DNA from: Mycobacterium genavense ATCC 51234
GTDB taxonomy: Bacteria > Actinomycetota > Actinomycetes > Mycobacteriales > Mycobacteriaceae
Assembly: GCF_000526915.1 (NCBI RefSeq)
Contig: NZ_JAGZ01000004.1
Coordinates: 310,001-374,000, forward strand
Direction of reading: 5' to 3'
Length of the DNA stretch: 64,000 nucleotides
Shown: positions 25,830 through 35,871 of the stretch, piece by piece
Position numbering within the stretch: the first letter of the stretch is position 1
Layout of the letters: each line of letters starts with the position of its first letter
Notes under the pieces: model-generated
What the model was told of the DNA's origin: nothing
Seen by the model: only the letters and a program-made list of their open reading frames with translations
Database searches by the model: none
Program-made: the position numbers and the translations under genes

Positions 25830-27348
25830 CGCGAGACCAACTCCCGCTCGTCGTTGCGCATCGCGTCGCGCAGCGTGGGCACCACACCGCGCTCGTCGAT
25901 GTCGGCAATCATCTCGTGTAGTCGCTCCGCGAAACCCGGAACCCCGCGTACCTCGGCGAACATCTCATGCCCCAGCAGCGGATCGGGATCGCTGCTTGCC
26001 ATGTTGGCCAGCTTGACCAGCGGTATCGCCTGGGAGTTTTCCAAGCTCAGCTTGCGGCCGCTGAGGTCGTGGCCGCGCATGTAACGGGCCCATCCGGCAA
26101 CGGCCAACATCAGCAACGTGTGCGGCCTGCCCCGCGCGATTGCCTCCCGCAGCGAGGGCATCACGAACTGCGCGATCTTGCTCGTTCCCCGACGAGCCAG
26201 CCGCGACAGCTGGTCGCTCATTCGCGGGTTGCCGAGTCTTGCGAGCAGGGTGGCCCGGTAGTTGGGTATGTTCATCCCGGGCACGGCGGGTAGCAACGGC
26301 TGGACCTCGTCGCGCAGCAGCCGCTCGACGTAATCGACGAGGACGCGGTCCCGCATCGGCTCGTCGGTGCGCCGATACCCGGCCAGCGTGGCCAAACACC
26401 CGAGCGCGATGTGGGACCCGTTGAGCAGACGGGTCTTGATCAGCTTGTGGTCGCTGACATCGGCCACGAATTCGGCGCCGACCTCCTCGAGCGGCGGACG
26501 CCAGTTACAGAAGGAGTCCTCGATGACCCACTGGCGATACGGCTCGGTCACGACCGGGAATCTATCGGGCGACGCCGAACGTCTGCTCGACGAACTTGCG
26601 CTCCGACTCCGAGGTCTGCGGGGTGATGCGATCGACCATCGTCGACGGGAACGCGACATGCGTGTCGATCCACCGGGCCAGCCCGGGTCCTTCAACGCGG
26701 CGAACGACACCAGCGCGGTCCGCGCCGGCCGGGTGTCGCCGGGAATGTTGTCGCAGCAGAGCACGGTGAACGGTGCCACGCCCGCGCGGCGGCGCCGGTC
26801 GAGTGCTTCTGCCAGATATCCCCACGCGGTGGCATAGCCCTGGGACGCGACCAAGTCGGCGCGTACGTCGGGGTGGTCGGCGTCGAACTCGTCGGTGACG
26901 GGATTCAGGAAATAGCCGTTGTTGGTGATGGTCAGGCTGACGATGCGGGTTTGTGGGTCTGCCAGGGCGGCCCGGACGGCAGTGCCGTCACTGGGCGCGT
27001 AGTGCACCGAACCGATCGAGCCGACCACGCGGGCGGTCTGACGGTCGTGGCCGCGCTGTACGACGGTGTACAGCCCATCCTGGGCCGACAGCAAGTCGTT
27101 GGCGTTGGGGGAGTTGAGGCTGACGCCGGTCACCCCCCAATGGTCGGAGATTCCCGAGCGGGCAAGGTCGTCGAAGTACACGGCTTGATGTGCGCGGTGA
27201 AAGTTGCCCGCGCCGATGTGAACCACACCACGGGCAAGCGCCGATCTGTCGTAGCCGGGCACGTCAACACGCTGTGCATGCAGTTGGAGGGTCGCGTCGC
27301 TGAGGGGGACGCCGCCTTTTCGACGCCAGGGGGGATGACATCAAACAT
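25826..27348 (-). pseudogene. Mannitol/polyol dehydrogenase paralogue (MDH1) with three frame lesions
   Basis: Family text is complete but spread over frames. ATG 27348 (MFDVIPPGVEK) shifts at the T-run 27317-27320 (an A-run in the gene) to reach PLSDATLQLH and VPGYDRSALARGVVHIGAGN. The frame shifts again at about 26680-26683, where KDPG should continue LARWIDTHVAFPSTMVDRI. It returns at 26567-26569, where VA should be followed by DRFPVVTEPYRQW. Two lesions are single-base losses and one is a gain, in short C or A runs. The catalytic stretch KTRLLNGSHIALG is in the intact part. It is the first gene of the polyol unit. Real decay and read errors cannot be separated from sequence alone. Confidence 0.75.
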
Positions 27349-27477
27349 TGTTCCCCTGTGCCCGACATAGCCGCTGGACTAACCCATCCGTGGTTGTTGT
27401 CACAAAATAAATCAGCCGCGAGAACGATTTTCGGTGGTCAAGGCCGTTAACACGACTGAAACGCGTAAGTTGATCCC

Positions 27478-29748
27478 ATGGCGCCCCGGGTGAAGCTGAC
27501 CAACCCCGACAAGGTGCTCTACCCTGTGACCGGTACCACCAAGTCCGACGTGTTCGAGTATTACACCGCTATCGCGGCGGTGATGGTGCCGCACATCGCC
27601 GGGCGTGCGGCGACCCGTAAGCGTTGGCCCAATGGTGTTGAGCAGTCATCGTTTTTCGAGAAGCAGCTGGCCGACTCGGCGCCGGACTGGTTGCCGCGCG
27701 CCAGCATTGCGCATCGGTCCGGGACGACTACCTATCCGATCATCGACGGCGTCGACGGGCTGGCCTGGATCGCGCAGCAGGCCGCGCTGGAGGTGCACGT
27801 TCCGCAGTGGCGGTTCGTCGCGCAGTGGACGCGCAGCAAAGCCGAGGAACTCAAGCCCGGTCCGGCAACACGATTGGTGTTCGACCTGGATCCGGGTGAG
27901 GGCGTCACGATGGAGCAGCTGAGCGAGGTGGCCCGCGCGGTGCGCGACCTGATCGCCGACATCGGGCTGACCACCTTCCCGCTCACCAGCGGTAGCAAGG
28001 GGCTGCACCTCTACGCGCCGCTGGCGGAGCCGGTGAGCAGCAAAGGCGCCTCCGTGCTGGCGAAACGTATTGCGCAGCAACTGGAAACATCGATGCCGAA
28101 GTTGGTCACCTCGACGATGACCAAGAGCGTGCGGTCCGGCAAGGTGTTCCTGGACTGGAGCCAGAACAACGGATCGAAGACCACGATCGCCCCCTATTCG
28201 CTGCGTGGGCGGGAGTATCCGACTGTTGCGGCGCCCCGCACCTGGGAGGAACTCGACGATCCGGCGCTGACTCAGTTGCGTTACGACGAGGTGCTGGCCC
28301 GAGTGGCCCGTGACGGTGATCTGTTGGCGCCGTTGGACCCCGACGCACCGGTCGCCGACCGGTTGACGAAGTACCGCAGCATGCGTGACGCGGCAAAGAC
28401 GCCCGAACCGGTACCACACACTAAACCAACTGTGGGCCCAGGAAATACGTTCGTCATCCAGGAGCATCACGCTCGCCGGCTGCACTACGACTTCCGGCTT
28501 GAGCGAGACGGTGTCCTGGTGTCGTGGGCGGTGCCGAAAAACCTGCCCGAGACGACGTCGGTGAACCATCTCGCGGTGCACACCGAAGACCATCCGCTGG
28601 AATACGGCACCTTCGAGGGCGACATTCCCAAGGGGGAGTACGGCGCCGGCAAGGTGGTCATCTGGGACGCCGGAACGTATGACACCGAGAAGTTCAATGA
28701 CTCCGCCGAAAAGGGGGAGGTGATCGTGAATCTGCATGGCAGCCGAATTTCCGGGCGCTACGCGCTGATTCAGACCAACGGTGACCAGTGGCTGGCGCAC
28801 CGGATGAAGGACCAGAAGGTCTTCGAATTCGACGAGGTCGCCCCGATGCTCGCCACGCACGGCTCGGTGGCCGCGCTCAAGGCCGGACAGTGGGCGTTCG
28901 AGGGGAAGTGGGACGGCTATCGGCTGCTGATCGAGGCGGACCGCGGCACGGTGCGGGTGCGCTCGAGAAGCGGCCGCGACGTCACCAAGGAGTACCCTCA
29001 ATTGGACTCGCTCGCAGAAGATCTCGCTGACCACCATGTGGTACTCGACGGCGAGATCGTGGCGCTCGACAAATCGGGGGTGCCCAGCTTCAACGAGATG
29101 CAGAATCGCAATCGCGCCACCCGCATCGAGTTCAGGGCGTTCGACCTTATTTACCTGGACGGTCGCTCGCTGCTCCGGGCAAAATACTCCGACCGGCGCA
29201 AGCTTCTGGAAACCCTCGGCAGCGCAAGCAGTCTCGTCGTCCCCGAGTTGCTGCCCGGCGAGGACGGTGCGCATGCTCTCGAGCATTCCCGTGAGCACGG
29301 CTGGGAGGGCGTGGTGGCCAAGAAGCGCGACTCCACCTATCAGCCGGGCCGACGATCGGCATCCTGGGTCAAGGACAAGCATTGGAGCACACAGGAAGTC
29401 GTCATTGGTGGCTGGAAGGCCGGGGAGGGTGGCCGCACCAGCGGCATCGGCTCGCTGATGGTGGGCATTCCCGCCAGCGGCGGGCTGCGCTTCGCCGGCA
29501 GGGTCGGCACCGGCTTCACCGAACGTGACCTGGCGAATCTGAAAAAGACGCTGGCGCCCCTGCACACCGACGCGTCGCCCTTCGACGCCAGGCTGCCCAC
29601 CCGCGATGCCAAGGGGGTGACGTTCGTCGAGCCGGTTCTGGTCGGCGAGGTGCGCTACAGCGAGTGGACACCGGATGGCCGCTTGCGCCAACCGAGTTGG
29701 CGTGGACTACGACCTGACAAAAAGCCGAGTGAGGTGGTGCGCGAATGA
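27478..29748 (+). CDS. ligD: LigD, multifunctional ATP-dependent NHEJ DNA ligase
   Basis: A 756-residue enzyme in the mycobacterial domain order. The primase/polymerase is at about 5-290 (catalytic DLDPGEG near 140; SGSKGLHLYAPL), the 3'-phosphoesterase at about 325-450 (EHHARRLHYDFRLERDG), and the ligase at about 460-750 with the nucleotidyl-accepting lysine in EGKWDGYR (residue 477) and VVAKKRDSTY. It fills, trims and seals double-strand breaks held by Ku. The frame is intact, with length close to the 759 of M. tuberculosis. The stop overlaps the start of the FAH-MBL gene by four bases. The normal divergent partner mku lies 6 kb upstream. Confidence 0.95.
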   Translation: MAPRVKLTNPDKVLYPVTGTTKSDVFEYYTAIAAVMVPHIAGRAATRKRWPNGVEQSSFFEKQLADSAPDWLPRASIAHRSGTTTYPIIDGVDGLAWIAQQAALEVHVPQWRFVAQWTRSKAEELKPGPATRLVFDLDPGEGVTMEQLSEVARAVRDLIADIGLTTFPLTSGSKGLHLYAPLAEPVSSKGASVLAKRIAQQLETSMPKLVTSTMTKSVRSGKVFLDWSQNNGSKTTIAPYSLRGREYPTVAAPRTWEELDDPALTQLRYDEVLARVARDGDLLAPLDPDAPVADRLTKYRSMRDAAKTPEPVPHTKPTVGPGNTFVIQEHHARRLHYDFRLERDGVLVSWAVPKNLPETTSVNHLAVHTEDHPLEYGTFEGDIPKGEYGAGKVVIWDAGTYDTEKFNDSAEKGEVIVNLHGSRISGRYALIQTNGDQWLAHRMKDQKVFEFDEVAPMLATHGSVAALKAGQWAFEGKWDGYRLLIEADRGTVRVRSRSGRDVTKEYPQLDSLAEDLADHHVVLDGEIVALDKSGVPSFNEMQNRNRATRIEFRAFDLIYLDGRSLLRAKYSDRRKLLETLGSASSLVVPELLPGEDGAHALEHSREHGWEGVVAKKRDSTYQPGRRSASWVKDKHWSTQEVVIGGWKAGEGGRTSGIGSLMVGIPASGGLRFAGRVGTGFTERDLANLKKTLAPLHTDASPFDARLPTRDAKGVTFVEPVLVGEVRYSEWTPDGRLRQPSWRGLRPDKKPSEVVRE

Positions 29749-31641
29749 AATGGGTGACCTTTCGAGGGGCCGACGGCGAGCGGACCGGGCTGCTCGCCGG
29801 TGATGCGATCCACCCGATGCCGTCGGGGGTGACGCTGCTCGACCTGATCGGCCGCGGCGCCGAGGGGCTGCGCCAAGCCGGTGAGCAGGCACGGCGTTTC
29901 GACCCGGTGGGTCTGGATGACGTGACGCTGCTGGCGCCGATCCCGCGGCCGCCGTCGATCCGGGATTCGCTGTGCTTTTTGGATCATATGCGCAATTGTC
30001 AGGCCGCCGTGGGGGGCGGACGGGTCCTCGGCGATACCTGGTATCGCATCCCGGCGTTCTACTTCGCCTGTCCAGCAACCGTTCTGGGGCCGGACTTCGA
30101 ATTGGAGATCGCCGCGATCATCGGAACGGGCGGTAAAGAGTTTGACGGTCGAGCAGGCCGAACAGGCGATCATCGGCTACACCATCTTCAACGACTGGTC
30201 GGCGCGCGACTTGCAACAGCTGGAAACCCAACTGGTGATCGGACAGGGCAAAGGCAAAGACAGCGGAGTCACACTCGGGCCGTACCTGGTGACACCCGAC
30301 GAGCTCGAGGAGTATCGCTGTGACGGCAAGCTTGATCTGCAGGTGACCGCGTCGGTCAACGATCGCGTGATCGGGTCGGGCTCGACGCCCCAGATGGATT
30401 GGAGCTTCGGCGAAGTCATCTCCTACGTCTCGCGCGGCGTGCAGCTCACGCCCGGCGACGTGATCGGCTCCGGCACGGTGCCCACCTGCACGCTCGTCGA
30501 GCACCTCAGCATGACGGAGCTGGAATCCTTCCCGGGGTGGCTGCGCGACGGCGACGTCGTCACGTTGCGGGTGCAGGGACTGGGGGAGAGCCGGCAAACC
30601 GTGCGGGCCAGCAGCCCCCCGCACCGGCTGGCGCCCCGGCCCAATCCGGAGGCCGCACCCGCGCCGAACCGCGTCAACCGGGCGCCCGCCCGGGTGCCCT
30701 ACACCCGCGGGCTGCACGAGGTTGCAGATCGGGTGTGGGCGTGGACGTTGCCGGACGGCGGCTACGGCTGGAGCAACGCCGGACTGGTCAGCGGCGACGG
30801 CGCCTCACTACTGGTCGACACGCTGTTCGACCTGGCGCTGACCCGCGAAATGCTCACCGCCATGCGGCCATTCACCGAACGCGCGCCGATCACCGACGCG
30901 CTGATCACCCACTCCAACGGCGACCACACCCACGGCAACCAACTGCTCGACCCGTCGGTGCGTATCATCGCCGCGCAGGGCACAGCCGATGAGATCGAGC
31001 ACGGGATGGCACCCGAAATGCTGGCGATGGTGCAGACCGCCAACCTCGGCCCGGTCGCGACGCCGTACACGCGAGACCGCTTCGGGCCTTTCGACTTCAG
31101 TGGCATCCGGGTGCGCAACGCCGACCACACGTTCGACCGCGAGCTGTCCATCGAGGTCGGCGGGCGCCGGGTCGAGCTGCGCAATCTCGGTCCCGCGCAT
31201 ACCGCCGCCGCCTCGGTGGTGCACGTGCCCGACGCCGGAGTCCTGTTCGGTGGCGATCTGCTGTTCATCGGCTGCACCCCGATCGTGTGGGCGGGCCCGA
31301 TCGCCAACTGGGTCGCCGCCTGCGACGCGATGATCGCCCTGGACACACCGACGGTGGTGCCGGGGCACGGCCCGGTGACCGATCCGGACGGAATCCGCGC
31401 GGTGCGGGGCTACCTCGTGCACGTTGCCGAGCAAGCCAAGGCCGCCTATGACAAGGGATTGTCCTGGGCCGAGGCCGCCGACACCATCGACCTCGGCGAG
31501 TACGCGACCTGGCTGGACGCCGAGCGGGTGGTCGTCAACGTCTATCAGTGCTATCGCGAACTCGATTCGGGCACACCGCAATTGGAGACGATGGCGTTGC
31601 TGGTGATGCAGGCCGAGTGGCTGGCCAAACGGTCGTCCTAA
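29745..31641 (+). pseudogene. Fumarylacetoacetate-hydrolase / metallo-beta-lactamase fusion (Rv0939-like), frameshifted
   Basis: Coupled to ligD by an ATGA overlap. The N-terminal part is an FAH-family domain (FELEIAAIIGTGGK, then GYTIFNDWSARDLQ, GPYLVTPDEL and GDVIGSGTV). The C-terminal part is a metallo-beta-lactamase fold, with the HxHxDH-like motif altered to THSNGDHTHGN, plus GPAHTAA, GGDLLF and PGHGPV for the metal site. TTT at 30141-30143 should be TT: removing one T joins GGKE to LTVEQAEQAIIG. The text between ATVLGP and DFELEIAA also looks about a dozen residues short compared with FAH relatives. The MBL half (499-residue frame) is itself intact and may still be expressed. Confidence 0.75.
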
Positions 31642-31642
31642 C

Positions 31643-31703
31643 CGCGAAACTGTATTCCGCTACCCGTTGACCGAGTGCGGCCGTCAGTAGTTACAGTTTC
31701 GCG
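31643..31703. repeat. 12-bp inverted repeat downstream of the FAH-MBL gene
   Basis: CGCGAAACTGTA (31643-31654) and TACAGTTTCGCG (31692-31703) are perfect inverted copies separated by 37 bp, directly after the stop at 31641. They could form a terminator stem with a long loop or be the ends of an excised or inserted segment. Confidence 0.6.
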
Positions 31704-31801
31704 CTGTAGAGCGGCCACCCGCGCGCCATGGTCTCCTTCGGCATCGAGTCGAATCGCGAAATGCCTGCAAGGTGAACAACGATGTCGCATACGGTTTCGA
31801 T

Positions 31802-32610
31802 ATGCCCGCAGTGGAACTGGAAACTCTCGAGGACAACATCGCCTGCATCACCCTGAACCGCTCGGAGCGTCTCAACGCGATCGACGGGTCGCTGATCGAC
31901 GGCGTGGACGCCGCCCTGGACGTGCTCGGCAACGGCCAATACCGGGTCGCAATCATCACCGGTGCCGGACGCGGATTCTGTGCCGGCGCCGATCTGAGCG
32001 GCACCGGCCAGGCCTGGACCCAGCCCGCCGGTCCGGCCACTCCGCCGGTCAAGGTCAGATACGACGCTCAAGTACGGCTGGCGAACCTCTACACCCGGAT
32101 CTACGAGCTGGACATCCCGGTGATCGCCGCGGTCAACGGTGTCGCGGTCGGGGGCGGCTTGGCCTTCACGCTGGTCAGCGATATCCGGGTGGCATCCGAA
32201 CAGGCCCGGTACGGTTCGGTGTTCATCAAGGCCGGCTTCTCGTCGATGGACATGGGCACCAGCTACCTGCTGCCGAAAATCGTCGGCGCCGGCGTGGCGC
32301 GCGAGCTGATGCTGACCGGCCACATATCGACGCGGAAGAGGCCTACCGGATCAAGCTCGTGCACGAGGTGGTCGCGCCGGACGACTTGATGCGGGCGGCC
32401 TTGCGCAAGGCCCGCGAGATCGCCGAGAACAACGCTTACGGCGTGTGGCAGAACAAGATTGGCCTCAACGCGGCGCTGGACGCACCCAGCTTGCGGCATG
32501 CGATCGAGATCGAGAACCGCACGCAGATCCTCAACGGCTTCACCAACAACCCGGTCGAGGCCGCCAAGGCGCACATGGAGAAGCGCGCGCCCAAATGGGA
32601 TCCGCTGTGA
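31802..32610 (+). pseudogene. Enoyl-CoA hydratase/isomerase family protein, frameshifted
   Basis: ATG 31802 (MPAVELETLEDNIACITLNR) opens a crotonase-fold protein. The oxyanion-hole segments are GRGFCAGADLSG and GVAVGGGLAFTL, and IKAGFSSMDMGTSYLL covers the active-site region. After LMLTGH (about 32320) the frame is lost. The remainder (IDAEEAYRIKLVHEVVAP to EKRAPKWDPL) is present in another frame to 32610. The simplest repair is one extra base near 32323. Crotonases hydrate enoyl-CoAs in beta-oxidation. I recall no such gene between Rv0939 and Rv0940c in M. tuberculosis, so it is accessory here. Confidence 0.75.
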
Positions 32611-32655
32611 GGCGGGATTCGACGGCGGCGGCCCGCTGCGCCCGGCCTCGCCGCG

Positions 32656-33522
32656 CTAGAGCTTCGCGATGACGTTCTCGGCGAACATTTCGAGGTTGCG
32701 GATCTTGGCGTCCAGCGGCTCGGTGTCGTTGCCCTTGATGTAGGGGATGCGGAATCCGACGATCGCGTCGGTGACGCCCTTGTCCTCCAGCCGCTTGATG
32801 CCGTCGACGGTGTAGGCGTCGGCCGAGATCACGTGAATCTGGAACGACCCGGTCTTGCCCGCCTCTTCGCGGTATCGCTTGAGCTTGGCGAGCAGCCCGT
32901 CGAGTTCTTCGGGGTCGCCGCCGCCGTGCATCCAACCATCCAGCCGGGCGGCGCGCTTGAGCGCGACGTCGGCGTGCCCGCCGATCAGGATCGGGATCGG
33001 CTCGGTCGGGGCCGGCGTCATCTTGGTCTTGGGGATGTCGTAGAACTCGCCGTGGAATTCGAAGTAGTCGCCGCTGGTGAGACCCTGGATGATTTCGATG
33101 CACTCGTCCATGCGCTTGCCGCGCCGGGCGAACGGCACACCGAGCAGTTCGTAGTCCTCCGGCCACGGGCTGGTGCCAACCCCGAAGCCCACCCGGTTGT
33201 TGATCAGCGCGGCCAACGACCCGATCTGCTTGGCCACCAGCGCCGGCGGCCGGATGGGCAGCTTGAGGACGAAGAAGTTGAAGTGCAGCTTCGTCGTCAC
33301 CGCACCCAACGCCGCTGTCAGCACGAAGGTTTCGATGAACTCCTTGCCGTCCAGGAATTCGCGGTTGCCGTCCGGAGTGTACGGATACTTCGAGTCGGAC
33401 TCGCAGGGGTAGGCGATGCTGTCGGCGATCGTCATCGCGTGGTACCCGGCCGCCTCGGCGGCTTGGGCCAACGGGATGTAGTACCGGTGGTCGGTCATCG
33501 CCTCTGCGTAGGTGAACCGCAC
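32656..33522 (-). CDS. LLM-class F420-dependent oxidoreductase (Rv0940c-like)
   Basis: A 288-residue luciferase-like monooxygenase-fold protein (FTYAEAMTDHRYYIPLAQ, GVGTSPWPEDYELLGVPF, IPILIGGHADVALKRAA). GTG 33522 is chosen because AGGAAGG lies about eight bases upstream and the length then equals that of M. tuberculosis Rv0940c as I recall it. GTG 33552 would add ten residues and sit against the operator. A perfect-arm KstR site at 33559-33574 precedes it, so it is probably induced on sterols. It faces the enoyl-CoA hydratase gene tail to tail. Confidence 0.85.
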   Translation of the reverse strand: MRFTYAEAMTDHRYYIPLAQAAEAAGYHAMTIADSIAYPCESDSKYPYTPDGNREFLDGKEFIETFVLTAALGAVTTKLHFNFFVLKLPIRPPALVAKQIGSLAALINNRVGFGVGTSPWPEDYELLGVPFARRGKRMDECIEIIQGLTSGDYFEFHGEFYDIPKTKMTPAPTEPIPILIGGHADVALKRAARLDGWMHGGGDPEELDGLLAKLKRYREEAGKTGSFQIHVISADAYTVDGIKRLEDKGVTDAIVGFRIPYIKGNDTEPLDAKIRNLEMFAENVIAKL

Positions 33523-33558
33523 GTCATCCGCCTTCCTTGTGGGGGCCGTCACATGACA

Positions 33559-33574
33559 CTAGAACGTGTTCTAG
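33559..33574. promoter_or_regulatory. KstR-type operator with perfect 7-bp arms
   Basis: CTAGAACGTGTTCTAG: arms CTAGAAC and GTTCTAG around GT, an exact match to TNNAACNNGTTNNA. It lies 36 bp upstream of the chosen LLM start at 33522, or 6 bp upstream of the alternative start. Confidence 0.75.
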
Positions 33575-33619
33575 TTTGGCTTGCGAGCGGGTCCCTCCCA
33601 GCGGGATGACGCGACCCGG

Positions 33620-34394
33620 CTAGAGCTGGTTTTCGGGGCCGATAACGGCCCACACCGTCTTACCCGACGCGGTCGGCGTGCTGCCCCACGCGCGGGACAG
33701 CGCGTCGACAATCGCCAGCCCCGACACGTCGATGCCCTTGTCCGGCGACGGCAACCGCACGGCGGCCGCCGTGCTCTCGTCGGATACCGCGATCGTCGCG
33801 GTTTCGCCGTCGGTCTCGATCCGCATCTTCGGGACGCTGCCGGTGTGCTCGAGCACGTTTTCCACGAAAACATTGACGACCACCAGCGCGACCGGGATGA
33901 GCCCGGACTTCTTCCACTCGGTCAGCCACTCGCGCACCAGCCGGCGTGACTCACGCAGGCTGGTCAGGTTCGCGGGCAGCTCGGCATCGGCGCGCTGGAT
34001 GGTCTGACGGGTGAGCTTGCCCAGCGCTTTGATGGCCCCCTTTTCCGTCGAGTAGACCGGCATGAACCGAGAAACGTCGCTGCGGGTGATCGCCTCGCGG
34101 GTCGTGCGGTGCGCACTGACCAGCACAATGGGGACCTTCGTCGTGGTCCCGAGCCCTAGATGGGCACTGATGAAGGCCGACCATGCCGACTCCGCGGGCA
34201 CCTTGAGCTCGCTGATGTTGACGATGACGGCCGTCGGCTCTTGCAGCGTCGCCTTGGAGATGCTCTCGCGCAGGGCCCCGGAGTTGCTGGCGTCGAGCAC
34301 ACCGCCGACGATTGAGGACGGCGATCGAATCGTTCGTCCGCGTCGCGGCGGCCAGCGAGCTCGGCGACTCCGCTACCGCACTCACGCTAGGCAC
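33620..34394 (-). pseudogene. STAS plus histidine-kinase-like ATPase protein (Rv0941c-like), frameshifted near the N-terminus
   Basis: GTG 34394 gives VPSVSAVAESPSSL...NDSIAVLN, then one extra base near 34310 breaks the frame. Removing it continues VGGVLDASNSGALRESI. The rest reads as a STAS-like domain (AVIVNISELKVPAESAWSAF) followed by a HATPase_c region (ALVVVNVFVENVLEHT with the N-box, then PDKGIDVSGLAIVDAL). This architecture is typical of anti-sigma/antagonist regulators that phosphorylate or bind STAS partners. From an internal start the 226-residue remainder could still be made. Confidence 0.65.
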
Positions 34395-34656
34395 TCCTTT
34401 CCGTCTAGGGCATTATCCCTGCATATCGCCCTCCGCGATGCAGCGGTTTGTGGGCGCATGTCCTAATTGCGGTCAGGGCACACGAATCCTTCCTAGCGCT
34501 GCCGGAAAGCAACCGAATGTATCGATCCGGCCTTCCATCTCCTGCTCCTCGAATTCCCATCCGGCAAACCAAATGAGGAACTGCCCCCGGCGGCAGAGAC
34601 TTCTCACGTTAGTTCAGTGGCATCGATGCCACCAGCGCACGGACTTGTGGGGCCGT

Positions 34657-35871
34657 TCAGGATTGCGCCATCGCATAGGGGGGTGCGCCCACGCCGGCGA
34701 CCGCGTGCGTGCCCCAGGGCGTCTGCTCCACAATGCGGGCGGTCGCGCTGTGGTCGCCCACTGTCAGTGTCGCCGTCCGGGTCTGCTTGAGCGCGTCGTC
34801 CGGCAGGGGCTGGTCCGGGCAGCCAAACAGCGTGCCCTGCCAGTGGTAGCGGCCGTCGATCGGGTGGAGGTGTCCGGCCAGCCGCACCCGCACCCGATGT
34901 GACGTGCCGGCGATGGTCAGTGTCGCGATACCGTCATAAACCTGGTCGCCGCCGGGAGCACCGGCCGACAGGTCGAACGCCGACGCCACCCGGAATGCCG
35001 GAGCGGCTTGCAGATGGGCGCGCTCGTTGAAAACCTGCTGACTGCTGCGCAACACCTCGATTCGCGTGCTGCCGCTGCGTTTCATCGCCTTCAGGCATGC
35101 GACGACGTAGCGAGTTTGCGCGTCGACATCGGGCCCGGTGATCGAGAAGTAGTTGGGGAACCCGTGCATCGCGACGCCCAGAAAGGGTTCGGTGCCGTCG
35201 ACCCAGGCCTGTTTGACGGACACCCCGCCGGTGCCGATCAACTCGGGTGCCGCGTCGGCGATCGTGGACCCGGTGCCGTAGATGATCGCGTCGGCCCGGT
35301 GATCGACGCCGTCACTGGTGCGGATGCCCGACGCGGTGATGGCGGCGATCGGCGAGGTCACCAGCGCCGGCCGAGAAGGCCGCCGGCCCAGCGCTGCTCG
35401 AGCCTGGCGGCGCAGCCAGCGTTTGACACGGGTTGGCGGCAGCGGCAATTCGGCGACGATGCGGCGCGGCGGATGCGCGAAGACGGTTACCGAGGCCGCC
35501 GCCGCGGTCAGCGGTGGCAGGTGGTAACCGGCTGCGGAGTCGGTGCCGACGACCGCGACGTGCTTGCCGATCGGATCGAAATCGGCGTCCCACTGCGCCG
35601 CGTGAAACGATACGCCGTGAAAGTCGTTGCGGCCGGCCAGTTCTGGGGTCCATGCGGCGAGCATCGGTTGCTGGACGGCGATGACCGCCGAGCCGTGCAA
35701 CCTCTCGCCGGCGGCGGTGCGCAGCTCCCAGGTGTGGGTGTCGTCGTCGAAGCGCGAGCAGACGACCGGTGATCGATCGAGAACGACGACGTCGGTGATG
35801 CCCGCCGTCACTAGTTCGGTTGCGACGCCGCGGCCCCGGGCTCCGACGACGATGACCTGAGTGGGACTCAC
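34657..35871 (-). CDS. Flavin monooxygenase-like protein with C-terminal DUF4873 domain
   Basis: A 404-residue protein. GTG 35871 overlaps the upstream diiron oxygenase stop (GTGA). The N-terminus looks like a flavoprotein Rossmann fold, but the fingerprint is altered (VIVVGARGRGVATEL instead of GxGxxG), and the second dinucleotide site is GTDSAAG. The C-terminal 105 residues match DUF4873 (HPIDGRYHWQGTLFG, EQTPWGTHAVAGVGAPPY). FAD or NADPH binding is therefore uncertain. M. tuberculosis Rv0943c at this position is shorter; the region there is thought to have been cut by the deletion that also removed cobF. Confidence 0.7.
   Translation of the reverse strand: MSPTQVIVVGARGRGVATELVTAGITDVVVLDRSPVVCSRFDDDTHTWELRTAAGERLHGSAVIAVQQPMLAAWTPELAGRNDFHGVSFHAAQWDADFDPIGKHVAVVGTDSAAGYHLPPLTAAAASVTVFAHPPRRIVAELPLPPTRVKRWLRRQARAALGRRPSRPALVTSPIAAITASGIRTSDGVDHRADAIIYGTGSTIADAAPELIGTGGVSVKQAWVDGTEPFLGVAMHGFPNYFSITGPDVDAQTRYVVACLKAMKRSGSTRIEVLRSSQQVFNERAHLQAAPAFRVASAFDLSAGAPGGDQVYDGIATLTIAGTSHRVRVRLAGHLHPIDGRYHWQGTLFGCPDQPLPDDALKQTRTATLTVGDHSATARIVEQTPWGTHAVAGVGAPPYAMAQS

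Noticed and set aside
23490..26084. An 864-codon open frame on the plus strand across the polyol operon
   Set aside because: It is antisense to two mannitol-type dehydrogenases and a HAD phosphatase with clear motifs. GC-rich third positions create such shadow frames, and its product shows no family pattern.
27646..29691. A 681-codon minus-strand frame opposite ligD
   Set aside because: ligD has all three catalytic domains; the antisense product is Arg/His/Gln-rich with no recognisable domain.
30399..30992. A 197-codon plus-strand frame within the FAH-MBL gene
   Set aside because: Arg-rich out-of-frame translation; the overlapping real frame has FAH and MBL motifs.
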